Shown: positions 1 to 8,610 of the stretch, in pieces
Numbering within the stretch: position 1 is the first letter of the stretch
Layout: each line of letters begins with the position of its first letter
IMG/VR virus record: IMGVR_UViG_3300045049_000286
Location: 1-64,000 of that record
DNA: 64,000 nt
Direction: 5' to 3' (one strand)
From: a virus
The notes under the pieces: generated by a model
What the model saw: the letters and a program-made list of their open reading frames with translations, nothing else
Database searches by the model: none
Told to the model about the DNA's origin: nothing
Program-made: the position numbers and the translations under genes

Positions 1-2457
1 ACAGGCTGCGTCGGCCTGGTGGTCAAGGACGCCGGCTACCGGCCGATGCTCTACAACCTGGTGCCGCTGCCCTACAAGGCCGCCACCGTGGAGACGACGT
101 CGTCGAACGTGCCGGTCAACGACGACCTGTACGCCTTCACGTCCGTGTTCGGCTTCCACCTGGACGTGATGAAGACCGAGCACGACGCGCTGCTGCGGAT
201 GAACAACATCGAGCAGTGCACCGACCGGCAGCTCTCGTTGATCGCCCAGCAGATGGGCATCGACGACCGCCTCCCGGCCCTGCCGGAGCTGCGGCGCACC
301 TTCGTGCGCGACGCCAACTCCATCCAGCGCAGCTCCGGCAGCGCCAGCGCCTTGGCCGAGCTGATGCAGGACCTCACCGGATGGCAGACCACCGCCACCA
401 TCAGCTACAACCTGATGCCGACGAGCGACTCGTCGACCTTCGGGTCCACGCTCGCGCAGCCGTGGAACGCCAACGCCTTCTACAAGGCCGGCCAGTCGTC
501 GTCCATCACCTACGACGTGGTCACGTACAACAACACGCTGTACGCCGCAGCCGCCGGCACCAGCGTCGTCGCCACATACCTGATGCCGGTCGGGAACATC
601 GCCGCCACCGGCGCCACGGTGTCCTTCATCCGCGACCCATCGGCCGGCCGCAACAAGGGCTACGTCGGCTTCAACCCCAGCAGCACCGGCTCGTCGCTGA
701 TCTTCACCGTCACCCCGAACCCCAGCCTCGCAGCCGGCAACTTCAACCTGTACGTGAAGTTCCGGCGCGACCCCGGTGCCGGCCAGGTGTCCGTCTCCGT
801 CAACGGCACGACCGTGTCCGGCTGGACCCACGACCTGTACGCGCCCTCCCGGCAGGCCGACGGCATCGTCTACATCGCCAGCGGCAACTACGGCACGAAC
901 ACCACCGTGTCCTTCAACGTCACCGGCAAGAACCCGCTGTCCAGCGGCTACGCCGTCTACGTCGAGGAGCTGTGGTTCCAGACCGGTTCCTCTATCGGGC
1001 CCCAGAACATCGGCGTCCCACCGACCGGCGCGAGCAACTCGTCCACCTTCTGGACCACCACGATCGGCGGCAACGAGCTGCCCGACATCGACACCGAGCG
1101 CAACTGGCTGACCGACGGCCAGAACATCTGGAACCTGATCGACGCCAACGGCAACACCAACGCCCGGCCCGACAACGCCCAAGGCGGCTCGAACCCGACC
1201 TCGTCGTTCGGCGTGATCCCCTACGGCAGCTACGTCGGCACCAACGCACCCGGCATCGGCAACTCGCTCAGCTACCAGAACAACGGCACCGCCGGCAAGA
1301 TGACCCTGCAGACCTGCGGCTACGTCCAGTACGCCGGCTGGTCCGCGACCACGCCGTACATGGCCGGACAGCCGGCCTCCTGGGGCCTGCCCGCGACCGT
1401 GCCGACGCTGGTCTACGTCGCGAAGAACTACACCCTGGGCGACCAGCCCGACCAGAACCCCACGAAGTGGGAGCCCCACCAGTTCACCGGAACGATCAGC
1501 GGCGGCACCGACCCGCTGCTGCTGCCGAACCAGGCCGTAGTGATGCCGCAGATCCCCCTGTGGGTCGCCTCCAACAGCTACGCCAAGGGCACCGTCATCC
1601 GGTGGCGCCAGACCCTGTACCAGGCAGCGCAGCAGGTCCCGGTAGGCGCCGCCCCGTCCGGCTACAACGCCGACACGCCGTTTTGGCGTTGGATGGGCCC
1701 GGCCGAGCAGATCTACACCTTCTCGGCCTACCACTACCGCACCTCCACCGCGACCGGCGTGAACGTGCGGCCGGGCCTTGACTGGTACGACGCGAACGGC
1801 AACTTCCTCGGCCACGCGGGCTCCACGGACGGCAAGACCCAGGTCTGGGACGGATTCAACGACTACTCGGCCTCTTGGCCCTCCTCCACCGTCGCCGCCC
1901 CGCCTACCGGCTGGACCACCCCAGCCGCCTGGCATATGGGCACCGGCATTCCCTGGGTCACCACCTACGGCACCTGGGCACCGGTCGACGACATGGCCGC
2001 CCCAACCGCCTGGGTCTCCGGTGTCACCACACTGCAGCAGCAGGCCGGCCGGATGCTGTGGTTCGACCGCACCTGGCTGTACTCCGGCACCCTGGTCGAC
2101 ACCGTGTACGCCACCTTCCGAAGCGCCCCCTTCGACCCCTCCAACACGATGGAGCACGGCATCGTCGTGCGCTACAACAGCGCGAACGGGTACTGGCTCG
2201 CCTCCCGAGACCGCCTGTCGTACACCACCTTGACCTACACCTCCGGCAACCTCACCGGAGTCACCAACAGCGTCCAGGCGACGTGGACGCCCATCACCGA
2301 CGGCACCCGCATGAAGGTCACCGTCAACTCCGGCCAGGTCATGGTCTACGCGATGACCGGCGCGCAGCCCGGCACGTGGGTGCAGCTCGCCAACGTCTCC
2401 AGCACCCAGTTCAACACCCAGACCGGCGTCGGTCTCCTGGAGAGGATTCGCCTGTAA
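1..2457 (+). CDS. tail protein, 5' end outside window
   Basis: The frame is open from base 1 and the first ATG (base 19) has no ribosome binding site, so the gene starts upstream; 818 codons are visible. The first ~120 residues (PMLYNLVPLPYK, then LPALPELRRTF and SGSASALAELMQDLTGW) resemble the phage tail-protein-I type module that sits near the tail tip. The rest is Gly/Thr/Ser/Asn-rich beta-structure typical of tail fibre or adhesin domains, with at least two CBM5/12-like stretches (around WVASNSYAKGTVIRW and YAGWSATTPYMAG) that could bind host cell-wall glycans. It overlaps the next tail gene by one base (TAATG). Role in host recognition is inference; phage tail origin is fairly sure. Confidence 0.8.
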   Translation, partial: TGCVGLVVKDAGYRPMLYNLVPLPYKAATVETTSSNVPVNDDLYAFTSVFGFHLDVMKTEHDALLRMNNIEQCTDRQLSLIAQQMGIDDRLPALPELRRTFVRDANSIQRSSGSASALAELMQDLTGWQTTATISYNLMPTSDSSTFGSTLAQPWNANAFYKAGQSSSITYDVVTYNNTLYAAAAGTSVVATYLMPVGNIAATGATVSFIRDPSAGRNKGYVGFNPSSTGSSLIFTVTPNPSLAAGNFNLYVKFRRDPGAGQVSVSVNGTTVSGWTHDLYAPSRQADGIVYIASGNYGTNTTVSFNVTGKNPLSSGYAVYVEELWFQTGSSIGPQNIGVPPTGASNSSTFWTTTIGGNELPDIDTERNWLTDGQNIWNLIDANGNTNARPDNAQGGSNPTSSFGVIPYGSYVGTNAPGIGNSLSYQNNGTAGKMTLQTCGYVQYAGWSATTPYMAGQPASWGLPATVPTLVYVAKNYTLGDQPDQNPTKWEPHQFTGTISGGTDPLLLPNQAVVMPQIPLWVASNSYAKGTVIRWRQTLYQAAQQVPVGAAPSGYNADTPFWRWMGPAEQIYTFSAYHYRTSTATGVNVRPGLDWYDANGNFLGHAGSTDGKTQVWDGFNDYSASWPSSTVAAPPTGWTTPAAWHMGTGIPWVTTYGTWAPVDDMAAPTAWVSGVTTLQQQAGRMLWFDRTWLYSGTLVDTVYATFRSAPFDPSNTMEHGIVVRYNSANGYWLASRDRLSYTTLTYTSGNLTGVTNSVQATWTPITDGTRMKVTVNSGQVMVYAMTGAQPGTWVQLANVSSTQFNTQTGVGLLERIRL

Positions 2458-4541
2458 TGAGCACCCCCGTGCCGGTGACCTTCTCCGGCCGCTCCACCAG
2501 CTCAGGGACCGTCGCGTTCGTCAAACTACAAGACGTCCCCCTCGCCCTGTCCGGCAAGTCGACCAGCTCGGGCACGCTGACCTTGTCGACGCAGAGCGTC
2601 TACGGGGCGTTCGACGACTTCGGCGTCATGCCGTATGTGGCCGGTGCAGAGCTGACCGACCCGGTCATCACCGGCCTGGTCGATATCACCGCCCGCATCG
2701 GAGGCTCCGACACGGCCAACGCCTGGCAGCGCATCTCCGTCAGCGCCCGCCGGCCGGTCGACTACGCACCCGGGCCGGCCGGGCAGCTCTACAGCCGCGC
2801 CGCGTACGCGCGCCTGTCGATCAACACCGACTCGATGCCGGTGGGTCAGCCCATGCAGATCACCGGCGCGCAGTTCGAGCAGACCCCGGGACAGCCCTAC
2901 CCCCTCACCGACTTCCCCGGCATCAACCTGCTGACGACCGAGCAGTCCTCCTACGAGGGCCGCCTGATGTACGTCCCGACCGCCACCTTCCAGGGCGCCA
3001 AGTTCGCCCGCGACAACTCCCGCGCGAGTTGCGGTGTGTGGAGCGGCCACTACACCTACGCGACCCCGCCAGCCGCCAACACCTACCAGGCCGTGCAGGG
3101 CTGGGGCAGCTACAGCGGCGCCGAGGCCGGCAACGCCACCTACTCGCAGCTCATCTACAACGTGCCGCCCGGCACCAGCCCAGGCACCGGAACCGGACAG
3201 ACCACCTTCACCATCACCCCGATGCCCGAGGCGGTGGTCCCATGCAGCGCCGGCACCTACATCGTCGGCTCGCTCAACATGACCATGGCAGTGGCCACCC
3301 CGCCGGCCGGCCACTGGTTCGCGGAGATCACCTGGTACAACTCCTCGATGGCCGAGATCGGCACCACCCTCGGCCCCGGCTACAACATCACCGGCAACGG
3401 GGTGTGGGACCGCGTCATATCCACCGCCACCGCGCCCGCCAACACCGCCTACGTGGGCCTGGGCGCCCGGTTCATCGCCACCTCCGCGATCAACTCCTGC
3501 GAGTGGTGGGCTGACGAGCACCGCCTGTACACCCCGATCAACCTCAACCCCGCCGGCACCTCGGGCACCAGCCCCGCCCGCCCCTGGCACTCCCCGCGCC
3601 TGGTCATCCTGCGCCCGCAGGCCACACGGGTGAACCTGTGCCAGAACCCCGGCTTCTACAACGACCTGGCTGGCTGGTCCAGCCAGGTCCCCGCCGGCGT
3701 CACCGCCACCTGGACCCGCAACACCACCGCCGGCCTCGGCGGCGGAGCGTGCGGCGACTTCCAGATCGCCTCCGGCATGCCGACCGGCGCGCTGCTCGGC
3801 AACGGCGTCGTGCCCTGGACCGGAGTCGGCACCACCAACAACCCGACCGGCGCCAACTGGATCGCCATCGACCTGGTGCCGCCCGGCAAGCAGGCCACCT
3901 ACAGCGCCTACGTCAAGACCGTCCAGGGCGGCCTGCCCATCACCATCTGGGCCGACAACGGCAACACCCTGGTACGCGGCACCAGCGCCGCGCCCGGCAA
4001 CGGCAACTGGACGCGCATCTACGTCACCGTCACCACCCGCAGCGACTACGGCGGCTCGGCCATCGTGAACATCGGCTACGCCGCCAGCGACGTCCAGCGG
4101 ATCTACTCCGCCTGCCCACCAGCCACCAACCCCGACGTGTGGCAGCCCATCGCGGCGGGCAGCTACGCGGCCTGGTCCGCCACCACCACCTACGCCACCG
4201 GCGCGCAGGTGGTCTACACCGACGGCAACTCCTACCAGGCCCTGGTGCCCAACGGCCCCTACTCGACCGTGCCGAGCGCGCTGGAGTTCTACGTCGACCA
4301 GATCCTCGCCGAGGCGTCCGGGCAGCTCCAGCCCTACTTCGACGGCTTCACCGCCGGCGCGGACTACATGTGGGAGCCGCGCACCGACACCCGACCCCAG
4401 ACGGGCGAGTCCCGGTCGCACTATTACCTCGGAAAAACGGTCAATCAATACCGTCTCGACCAGGCCCTGCAGCGGGCCATCCCCGTGGGCAGCAAGTACG
4501 CCGTGATCTACGCGTCGCCGCCCATCCCACAGGTCGGGTGA
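2457..4541 (+). CDS. large tail/adhesin-like protein
   Basis: 694 residues, starting at the ATG of a TAATG overlap with the upstream tail gene, hence translationally coupled. The N-terminus has two tandem copies of an SG[RK]STSSGT motif (residues ~9-40). The middle and C-terminal parts are beta-rich modules with carbohydrate-binding-like segments, for example LCQNPGFYNDLAGWSS (typical opening of a jelly-roll carbohydrate-binding module) and AAWSATTTYATGAQVVY (CBM5/12-like). No enzymatic motif was recognised. Gene order right after a tail-tip type protein suggests a minor tail or receptor-binding protein. The C-terminal YDGF/YVDQ region looks like tail-protein repeats seen in actinophages; exact role is inferred. 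Confidence 0.75.
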   Translation: MSTPVPVTFSGRSTSSGTVAFVKLQDVPLALSGKSTSSGTLTLSTQSVYGAFDDFGVMPYVAGAELTDPVITGLVDITARIGGSDTANAWQRISVSARRPVDYAPGPAGQLYSRAAYARLSINTDSMPVGQPMQITGAQFEQTPGQPYPLTDFPGINLLTTEQSSYEGRLMYVPTATFQGAKFARDNSRASCGVWSGHYTYATPPAANTYQAVQGWGSYSGAEAGNATYSQLIYNVPPGTSPGTGTGQTTFTITPMPEAVVPCSAGTYIVGSLNMTMAVATPPAGHWFAEITWYNSSMAEIGTTLGPGYNITGNGVWDRVISTATAPANTAYVGLGARFIATSAINSCEWWADEHRLYTPINLNPAGTSGTSPARPWHSPRLVILRPQATRVNLCQNPGFYNDLAGWSSQVPAGVTATWTRNTTAGLGGGACGDFQIASGMPTGALLGNGVVPWTGVGTTNNPTGANWIAIDLVPPGKQATYSAYVKTVQGGLPITIWADNGNTLVRGTSAAPGNGNWTRIYVTVTTRSDYGGSAIVNIGYAASDVQRIYSACPPATNPDVWQPIAAGSYAAWSATTTYATGAQVVYTDGNSYQALVPNGPYSTVPSALEFYVDQILAEASGQLQPYFDGFTAGADYMWEPRTDTRPQTGESRSHYYLGKTVNQYRLDQALQRAIPVGSKYAVIYASPPIPQVG

Positions 4542-4544
4542 GGT

Positions 4545-4853
4545 ATGCCGCCGCTCTTCGTCATCGACGCACTGGCCGTGCTGTTCCTATGGAGCATGGT
4601 CGGCCGCCCCCTGGTCTCCCTACTGGACGAGGTCCTCGACGGTCTGCCGGCCCTCGCGCTGCGGCCCGCCGTCGTCGCGGGACTCGCGTACTGGACGCTG
4701 TCCACGCACTCGCTGTGGTGGACCGCGTGCGCCGTCGGCGGCGCGGTCGGCGCCTGCCTGGCCGCGATCGGCGCGCTCCAGCATGTCGCAGACCAGCCGC
4801 CCGCGACGCTGGTGACACGCCGGTCAGCCCCGCGCCGGCCGTTCACGCATTGA
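4545..4853 (+). CDS. small membrane protein
   Basis: 102 residues with an N-terminal hydrophobic segment (residues ~4-18, FVIDALAVLFLWSMV) and two more hydrophobic stretches (residues ~40-52 and ~58-80), so probably two or three membrane spans, followed by a basic Arg/Pro tail. It begins three bases after the tail gene stop with a GTGAGGT ribosome binding site. Function unknown; a small membrane protein after tail genes could be holin-like, but proper lysis genes lie near 27-28 kb. No family recognised. Confidence 0.6.
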   Translation: MPPLFVIDALAVLFLWSMVGRPLVSLLDEVLDGLPALALRPAVVAGLAYWTLSTHSLWWTACAVGGAVGACLAAIGALQHVADQPPATLVTRRSAPRRPFTH

Positions 4854-4881
4854 CGACGCTGCGCCACACGGGTGACGTGAC

Positions 4882-4920
4882 GACATTTCCGTCGAGGTCC
4901 GTGCATTCCGGACATTTGTG
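4882..4920 (+). promoter_or_regulatory. CATT-box cluster
   Basis: Three boxes lie in the gap before the next gene: GACATTTCCG (4882), GCATTCCG (4903) and GACATTTG (4911). The first two CATT cores are 20 bp apart. Similar boxes recur at many other gene starts in this window (see findings). Function, promoter or operator, is inferred from position only. Confidence 0.45.
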
Positions 4921-4967
4921 GTGTGACTATCTGGTGGTCATCCCCCGCGAATGCTTGGAGGTACTCC

Positions 4968-5840
4968 ATGGGTGACCTGCGCCCCGTGACCGTGGGAGCC
5001 ATCGGGACCGGCGCCGTCACGGCCGACCTGGTCTGCGCCGCCCTCAACGACACCTTCGCCTACGGCCCCGAGGACGACGAGGGCTACTTCGCCCCCTCGG
5101 ACATGTGCGAGGTGAGCCTGCTGCTGTGCGCCAACGACGACATCCCCGCCGGCCTGCAGCAGGTGTGGCAGTGGGGACTTCGGTGCGAGCTGCGCATGGA
5201 GCTGTACACCGCCGGCGACAACCACGAGTCAATCACGGTCGTCGCCGAGACCCTCGACGGGACCGACCTGCACAAGGTCGTGGCCTCCCCCGTCACCGAC
5301 ATGCTCGCCGCCCTCGGCGCCGGCGAGAACCCGCTGCTGCTGGTCATCTCCGAGGACGGGGTCCTCGACGAGGACGCCGAATGGGCCGCCGCTCGTGCGC
5401 TGGAGAAGGACATCCCCGTCTTCGACCTCTCGCGCGCCGTACTCCAGCTCGACTGGGATGACCTGCCCCACCACGAGGCGCCCGAGCCGGTCCAGGAAGA
5501 ACCAGACGGGCAGCTCGCCCTCGTGGTCGACGACGGCCCCGAGACCATGCTGACCGCCAGCGAGGTCCGCACCATCAACGACGTGCTCGGCGCCATCGGC
5601 GAGTTCGCACTGCAACTGCGCGAGCTGCTCGCCAACGGCATCGACGACCTGCTCGCCGACATCAACAAGGCCCGCGCCGTGCTGGCACCGCGCGCCGCCG
5701 AGCCCGAGGAGAAGACCAGCAAGCGCGCCTCACGCCAGTACCTGGAGGTCTTCGACGAGGCCACCGGGGAGTGGAAGCGCGCCGGACGCGGCCGGCCGAA
5801 GAAGGGCGCCCAGACGCGCCTGGTCCCCGCGAACTCCTGA
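4968..5840 (+). CDS. unknown acidic protein with C-terminal AT-hook
   Basis: 290 residues. The start at 4968 is chosen because GGAGG lies 7 bases upstream; an in-frame ATG at 4923 has no ribosome binding site. The body is acidic with no recognised domain (GAIGTGAVTADLVCAAL near the start; NPLLLVISEDGVLDEDAEW near residue 120). The last 30 residues are basic and contain GRGRPKKG, a classic AT-hook that binds the DNA minor groove, preceded by YLEVFDEATGEWKRA, a segment common just before such hooks in actinophage proteins. It is followed by a hairpin terminator. A DNA-associated role is inferred from the hook only. Confidence 0.7.
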   Translation: MGDLRPVTVGAIGTGAVTADLVCAALNDTFAYGPEDDEGYFAPSDMCEVSLLLCANDDIPAGLQQVWQWGLRCELRMELYTAGDNHESITVVAETLDGTDLHKVVASPVTDMLAALGAGENPLLLVISEDGVLDEDAEWAAARALEKDIPVFDLSRAVLQLDWDDLPHHEAPEPVQEEPDGQLALVVDDGPETMLTASEVRTINDVLGAIGEFALQLRELLANGIDDLLADINKARAVLAPRAAEPEEKTSKRASRQYLEVFDEATGEWKRAGRGRPKKGAQTRLVPANS

Positions 5841-5852
5841 CAGACGCGCAAA

Positions 5853-5887
5853 GCCCCCTCACAGGATCGTCAACACCGCGAGGGGGC
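5853..5887 (+). terminator. hairpin terminator
   Basis: GCCCCCTC (5853-5860) pairs with GAGGGGGC (5880-5887) around a 19-base loop, 13 bases after the AT-hook gene stop. There is no T-tract, which is usual in high-GC actinobacterial genomes. Confidence 0.6.
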
Positions 5888-5889
5888 GC

Positions 5890-5909
5890 GCATTCCGGAT
5901 CGACATTCC
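5890..5909 (+). promoter_or_regulatory. CATT-box pair
   Basis: GCATTCCG (5890) and GACATTCC (5902) with CATT cores 13 bp apart, 26 bases before the start of the HTH gene and just after a terminator, so well placed to drive or control that gene. Nearly the same arrangement (spacing 14) occurs at 30822-30840. Confidence 0.45.
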
Positions 5910-5934
5910 TCCGGGGCAGTGAAGGGAGATTAGC

Positions 5935-6378
5935 ATGCAGCCCGTCACCATAGACGACATTCTCCAACGTGTTCCCGACCGTGCGCAGCTCGCCTACACC
6001 AACCTCATCACGCACCGAGACTCAGTGTTCGACGACGCCACCGGCTGGTCCTACGCCTACCTGACCCAACGCGAGTTGGCCTGCGAGATGGGCGTCGCAT
6101 ACCGCACCGCTCAGCGCGCGCTGGTGGATCTGCGCGAGGTGGGCCTCGTCCGCGTCCTCGCGTGGCCGACCGCGCAGACCGAGACCCACATTCGCGTGGC
6201 CGACATCGACATTTCCTCGGTGTTCGGCCCCATCCGCGCAATGCAGGAGCAGCTCCCGCGCGAAGAGCAGATCGACTGGGCAATCCAGCAGCTCAGGCGC
6301 TACTTCGACTACCTCGACGAGGCCGAGGGAGTAACTGACGCCTCAACTGGCGGTTCGAGCGCATGCGCTGGGAGCTAG
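5935..6378 (+). CDS. winged-helix DNA-binding protein, possible replication initiator
   Basis: 147 residues. Residues ~40-75 (YLTQRELACEMGVAYRTAQ, then ALVDLREVGLVRV) form a clear helix-turn-helix followed by a wing, like DnaD/replication-initiator or helix_turn_helix_36 domains found in front of phage helicase loaders. A strong site AAGGGAG precedes the ATG. The C-terminal third is helical and acidic. Being first in the replication block, with a tandem-repeat/hairpin element at its 3' end (6371-6435), suggests it may bind a replication origin or regulate the block; that is inference. Confidence 0.7.
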   Translation: MQPVTIDDILQRVPDRAQLAYTNLITHRDSVFDDATGWSYAYLTQRELACEMGVAYRTAQRALVDLREVGLVRVLAWPTAQTETHIRVADIDISSVFGPIRAMQEQLPREEQIDWAIQQLRRYFDYLDEAEGVTDASTGGSSACAGS

Positions 6379-6406
6379 AGCAGGAGCTAGAGCACCAGCA
6401 AGAGCA
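6371..6406 (+). repeat. three 12-bp tandem repeats
   Basis: GGAGCTAGAGCA occurs twice perfectly (6371-6382, 6383-6394) and once degenerately (CCAGCAAGAGCA, 6395-6406). The first copy contains the stop codon of the HTH gene. Iteron-like, but only three units. Confidence 0.7.
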
Positions 6407-6412
6407 GGGTGC

Positions 6413-6435
6413 GTAAAGAGACTTCGTCTCTTTAC
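6413..6435 (+). terminator. strong hairpin, terminator or structured leader
   Basis: GTAAAGAGAC and GTCTCTTTAC form a perfect 10-bp stem closed by TTC (a C-UUC-G type loop). A second small hairpin (GCGCG-CTGA-CGCGC) follows at 6441-6454. Between the HTH gene and the next gene the 115-base gap holds only these hairpins, the tandem repeats and the ribosome binding site AAGGAG. Confidence 0.6.
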
Positions 6436-6493
6436 TCCCTGCGCGCTGACGCGCGCATCTCAAAACAAATGACAGACCGAAGGAGCCGACGCC

Positions 6494-7039
6494 ATGGGGC
6501 GCAAGTACATCGACCCTGACGCAGAACTGAGCATTATCGGCGCTGGCGAGTCCATGCTGGACCGGCCCGACAAGAGCCCTGACGGCCCCTCTGACAGCCT
6601 CGACGACGAGGGCGGCTCCTCGCGTCGGCTGACCCCCTACCAGGTCCGCCAGCGCCTAACCCAGGAGCGCAAGCGGAAGCCCAAGCCCGACTCCGCCACC
6701 GGCCTCGCGATCCACTTCCTCGACCGCTGCCCGCAGCGCTCGTGGACCCACGGCCTGGAGTTCGCCAACCTCCGCTCCATCGTCGCCGTGTTCTCCGAGT
6801 TGCTGCGAGCCGACGTCACCCCCGACACCTGCCGGGCCATGGTCGACCTGTACTTCACCCGCCTCGGCGGCCGGACCCCGAACCGCGCATACGTCTGGGA
6901 CTTCAAGTTCCAGCGCTACGACCTGCTGCGTCAGCTCGCCAAGACCGGCCAGACCAACGCCACACCCGAGGACTACGCGGACTGGAACGCCGGCACCGAG
7001 CAGACCGTCGACTACGCCGCCTCCTGGGGCCAGGTATGA
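6494..7039 (+). CDS. unknown replication-block protein
   Basis: 181 residues, good site GAAGGAG upstream. The first ~60 residues are charged and probably disordered; residues ~60-150 are helical (LTPYQVRQRLTQERKRKPKP, then GLAIHFLDRCP and a segment around TRLGGRTPNRAYVWDF). It overlaps the helicase loader gene by ATGA, the position where phages often carry a helicase-loader partner or primosome protein. No family recognised; partner role is inference. Confidence 0.65.
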   Translation: MGRKYIDPDAELSIIGAGESMLDRPDKSPDGPSDSLDDEGGSSRRLTPYQVRQRLTQERKRKPKPDSATGLAIHFLDRCPQRSWTHGLEFANLRSIVAVFSELLRADVTPDTCRAMVDLYFTRLGGRTPNRAYVWDFKFQRYDLLRQLAKTGQTNATPEDYADWNAGTEQTVDYAASWGQV

Positions 7040-7710
7040 CCCTGCGTATCACCACCGACATGGACCCCACCCGGGCCATGTTCATCGGCACCGGCATCCC
7101 ACCGCGCTACCGCCACCTGGACATCCTCCAGATGGCCTCCGGCCCCGACCGCCCCTGGATTGGCCTCGCCTCCGAGTGGGCCGTGGGCTGGCCCGACCAG
7201 CAGCGCACCGACATCTACACCGGGCTCCCCGCCCACCCCGACGCCTACGGGCGCGGACTGCTGCTCGCCGGCGCCCCCGGACGCGGCAAGACCACCATCG
7301 CCCTGTCCGTCCTGTGCACCCTGCGCCGGCACTTCGGCACCCGCGTCTACTTCGTGCGCTGGCCCGAATACATGGACTGCGCCCGCGAGCTGCTGTCCAA
7401 CAACGAGGACTACAGCGACGCCAAGCAGCGCGCCTACCGCGTCCTCGACGCCGTCGCCGACACCCCCGTGGTCTGCCTCGACGACGTCGGCCACGAGCAC
7501 ACCACCGCGTCGCGCTACGCCGAGGACACCCTCCACCAGCTCCTGCGCGACCGCTACCAGCGCGGCCTGGCCACCCTCATCACCACCAACCTCACCGGCG
7601 AAGCCTGGCGCGACACATACACCGACGCCTGCCGCAGCTTCATCACCGAAGCATGCCTCGTCGTCCCTTTCACCGGCCCGAGCCTTCGGAGCAGCCATGC
7701 AGAACGGTGA
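7036..7710 (+). CDS. DnaC/IstB-like AAA+ ATPase, helicase loader
   Basis: 224 residues. Walker A GAPGRGKTT at residues 79-87, Walker B VVCLDDVGHE at ~144-153, and a downstream sensor-like TLITTNLTGEAW, all as in DnaC/IstB helicase loaders. Such proteins place the replicative helicase on DNA, and the DnaB-type helicase is four genes downstream in the same overlapping transcript. The start overlaps the previous stop by ATGA. The length fits the family. Loader role is inferred from motifs plus neighbours. Confidence 0.85.
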   Translation: MTLRITTDMDPTRAMFIGTGIPPRYRHLDILQMASGPDRPWIGLASEWAVGWPDQQRTDIYTGLPAHPDAYGRGLLLAGAPGRGKTTIALSVLCTLRRHFGTRVYFVRWPEYMDCARELLSNNEDYSDAKQRAYRVLDAVADTPVVCLDDVGHEHTTASRYAEDTLHQLLRDRYQRGLATLITTNLTGEAWRDTYTDACRSFITEACLVVPFTGPSLRSSHAER

Positions 7711-8155
7711 CATCTCCAACGAGCCCATCGACAACAGCGCGATCTACGTGGTCTGGGAGGGCATGCTCGGCCTCCGCCACCGGCGCTACACCCCCTCGCT
7801 GTTCCGCTGGTACGCCGCCACCGTCGGCCCCCGCCGCGCCCTCAAGCTGTTCTTCGAGACCAACCAGGCGTGCGTCGACCAGCTCTGGGAGCTGTGGAAC
7901 AACGCCCAACCCATCGCCGTGGTCACCTACCTGCCCCCCAACGTGCACCAGGCCCTGCTGTCGCGCCTGCGCCGCGAGGACGTCCCCTTCAGCAGGCTGA
8001 TCCCCTCCACGCCACAGGAGATGGCGCGTCGCGTGGCGCTCGACTCCGGCTGCCGGCAGATCATCGACCCCGACCCGAAGCACGTGGGCCTGTACGGACG
8101 CAAGGGCATCTGGCTCGCCCCGGAGAGCGCCAAGCTGATCGGCAGGCTGCAGTGA
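7697..8155 (+). CDS. pseudo-HAD-like protein
   Basis: 152 residues. Reads like a HAD-superfamily fold without the catalytic nucleophile: IYVVWEGMLG stands where DxDGxL is expected, AVVTYLPPN fits the motif II strand, and IIDPDPKHVGLYG fits the late DP motif. A related protein with the same changes is at 31141-31611. The ATG lies inside the 3' end of the loader gene (14-base overlap). Lack of the first aspartate argues against phosphatase activity; a binding or regulatory role is possible. Fold assignment is by eye and uncertain. Confidence 0.5.
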   Translation: MQNGDISNEPIDNSAIYVVWEGMLGLRHRRYTPSLFRWYAATVGPRRALKLFFETNQACVDQLWELWNNAQPIAVVTYLPPNVHQALLSRLRREDVPFSRLIPSTPQEMARRVALDSGCRQIIDPDPKHVGLYGRKGIWLAPESAKLIGRLQ

Positions 8156-8610
8156 GCAGATTCGTGCGCCCCGATGGCACCGTCTGGGCCTGGTGGATCT
8201 TCAAGGACGCCATCAAGAACGGCCCGGCCGCCCGCCAGTGGCACGGTCGAATCCGGTCCTTCGCCAAGTTCCTGCAAGACCGCCTCCCCTACGACGAGGA
8301 GCTGTTCAAGCTCGTCAACGAGGAGCGCGTCGAGCGCTACACCCGCCGCCGCGCCGAGCACTCCCTGTACGGCGCGCCGTCCTCGGGGATGACCCGGTTC
8401 CTCGCCGACACGCTGTGGATCTCGCCGGCGTGGCTGTGGATGCCGCCGTCGGCCGAACCGCCCGACGTGCACCCCGCCATGCTCACCGTCCTGACCCAGC
8501 TCCAGGGCCCCGACCTGCGCGGATTCCTCGTCGGCTACGAGCTGCTGCTCGCCGAGGCCCGCAACAACATGCTCCCGAAGCTGCCCCGGATGTGGAGCCC
8601 ACGATCATGA
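8152..8610 (+). CDS. unknown protein
   Basis: 152 residues from a GTG that overlaps the previous stop (GTGA). Rich in Trp and Arg (FVRPDGTVWAWWIFKDAIKN near the start) and helical in the middle (FAKFLQDRLPYDEELFKLVNEE). No family recognised. It lies inside the replication operon between the loader and the helicase, so a DNA-metabolism role is plausible but unproven. Confidence 0.6.
   Translation: MSRFVRPDGTVWAWWIFKDAIKNGPAARQWHGRIRSFAKFLQDRLPYDEELFKLVNEERVERYTRRRAEHSLYGAPSSGMTRFLADTLWISPAWLWMPPSAEPPDVHPAMLTVLTQLQGPDLRGFLVGYELLLAEARNNMLPKLPRMWSPRS

Noticed and set aside
216-1781. Plus-strand frame of 521 codons overlapping the first tail gene
   Set aside because: Arg/His/Pro-rich, unlike real proteins, and lies inside the true tail reading frame.
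2526-4448. Long minus-strand open frame (640 codons) opposite the second tail gene
   Set aside because: It is the GC-rich mirror of the real gene: composition is almost all Gly/Val/Ala/Asp repeats, it has no ribosome binding site, and the plus-strand frame has sensible domain structure and gene overlaps.
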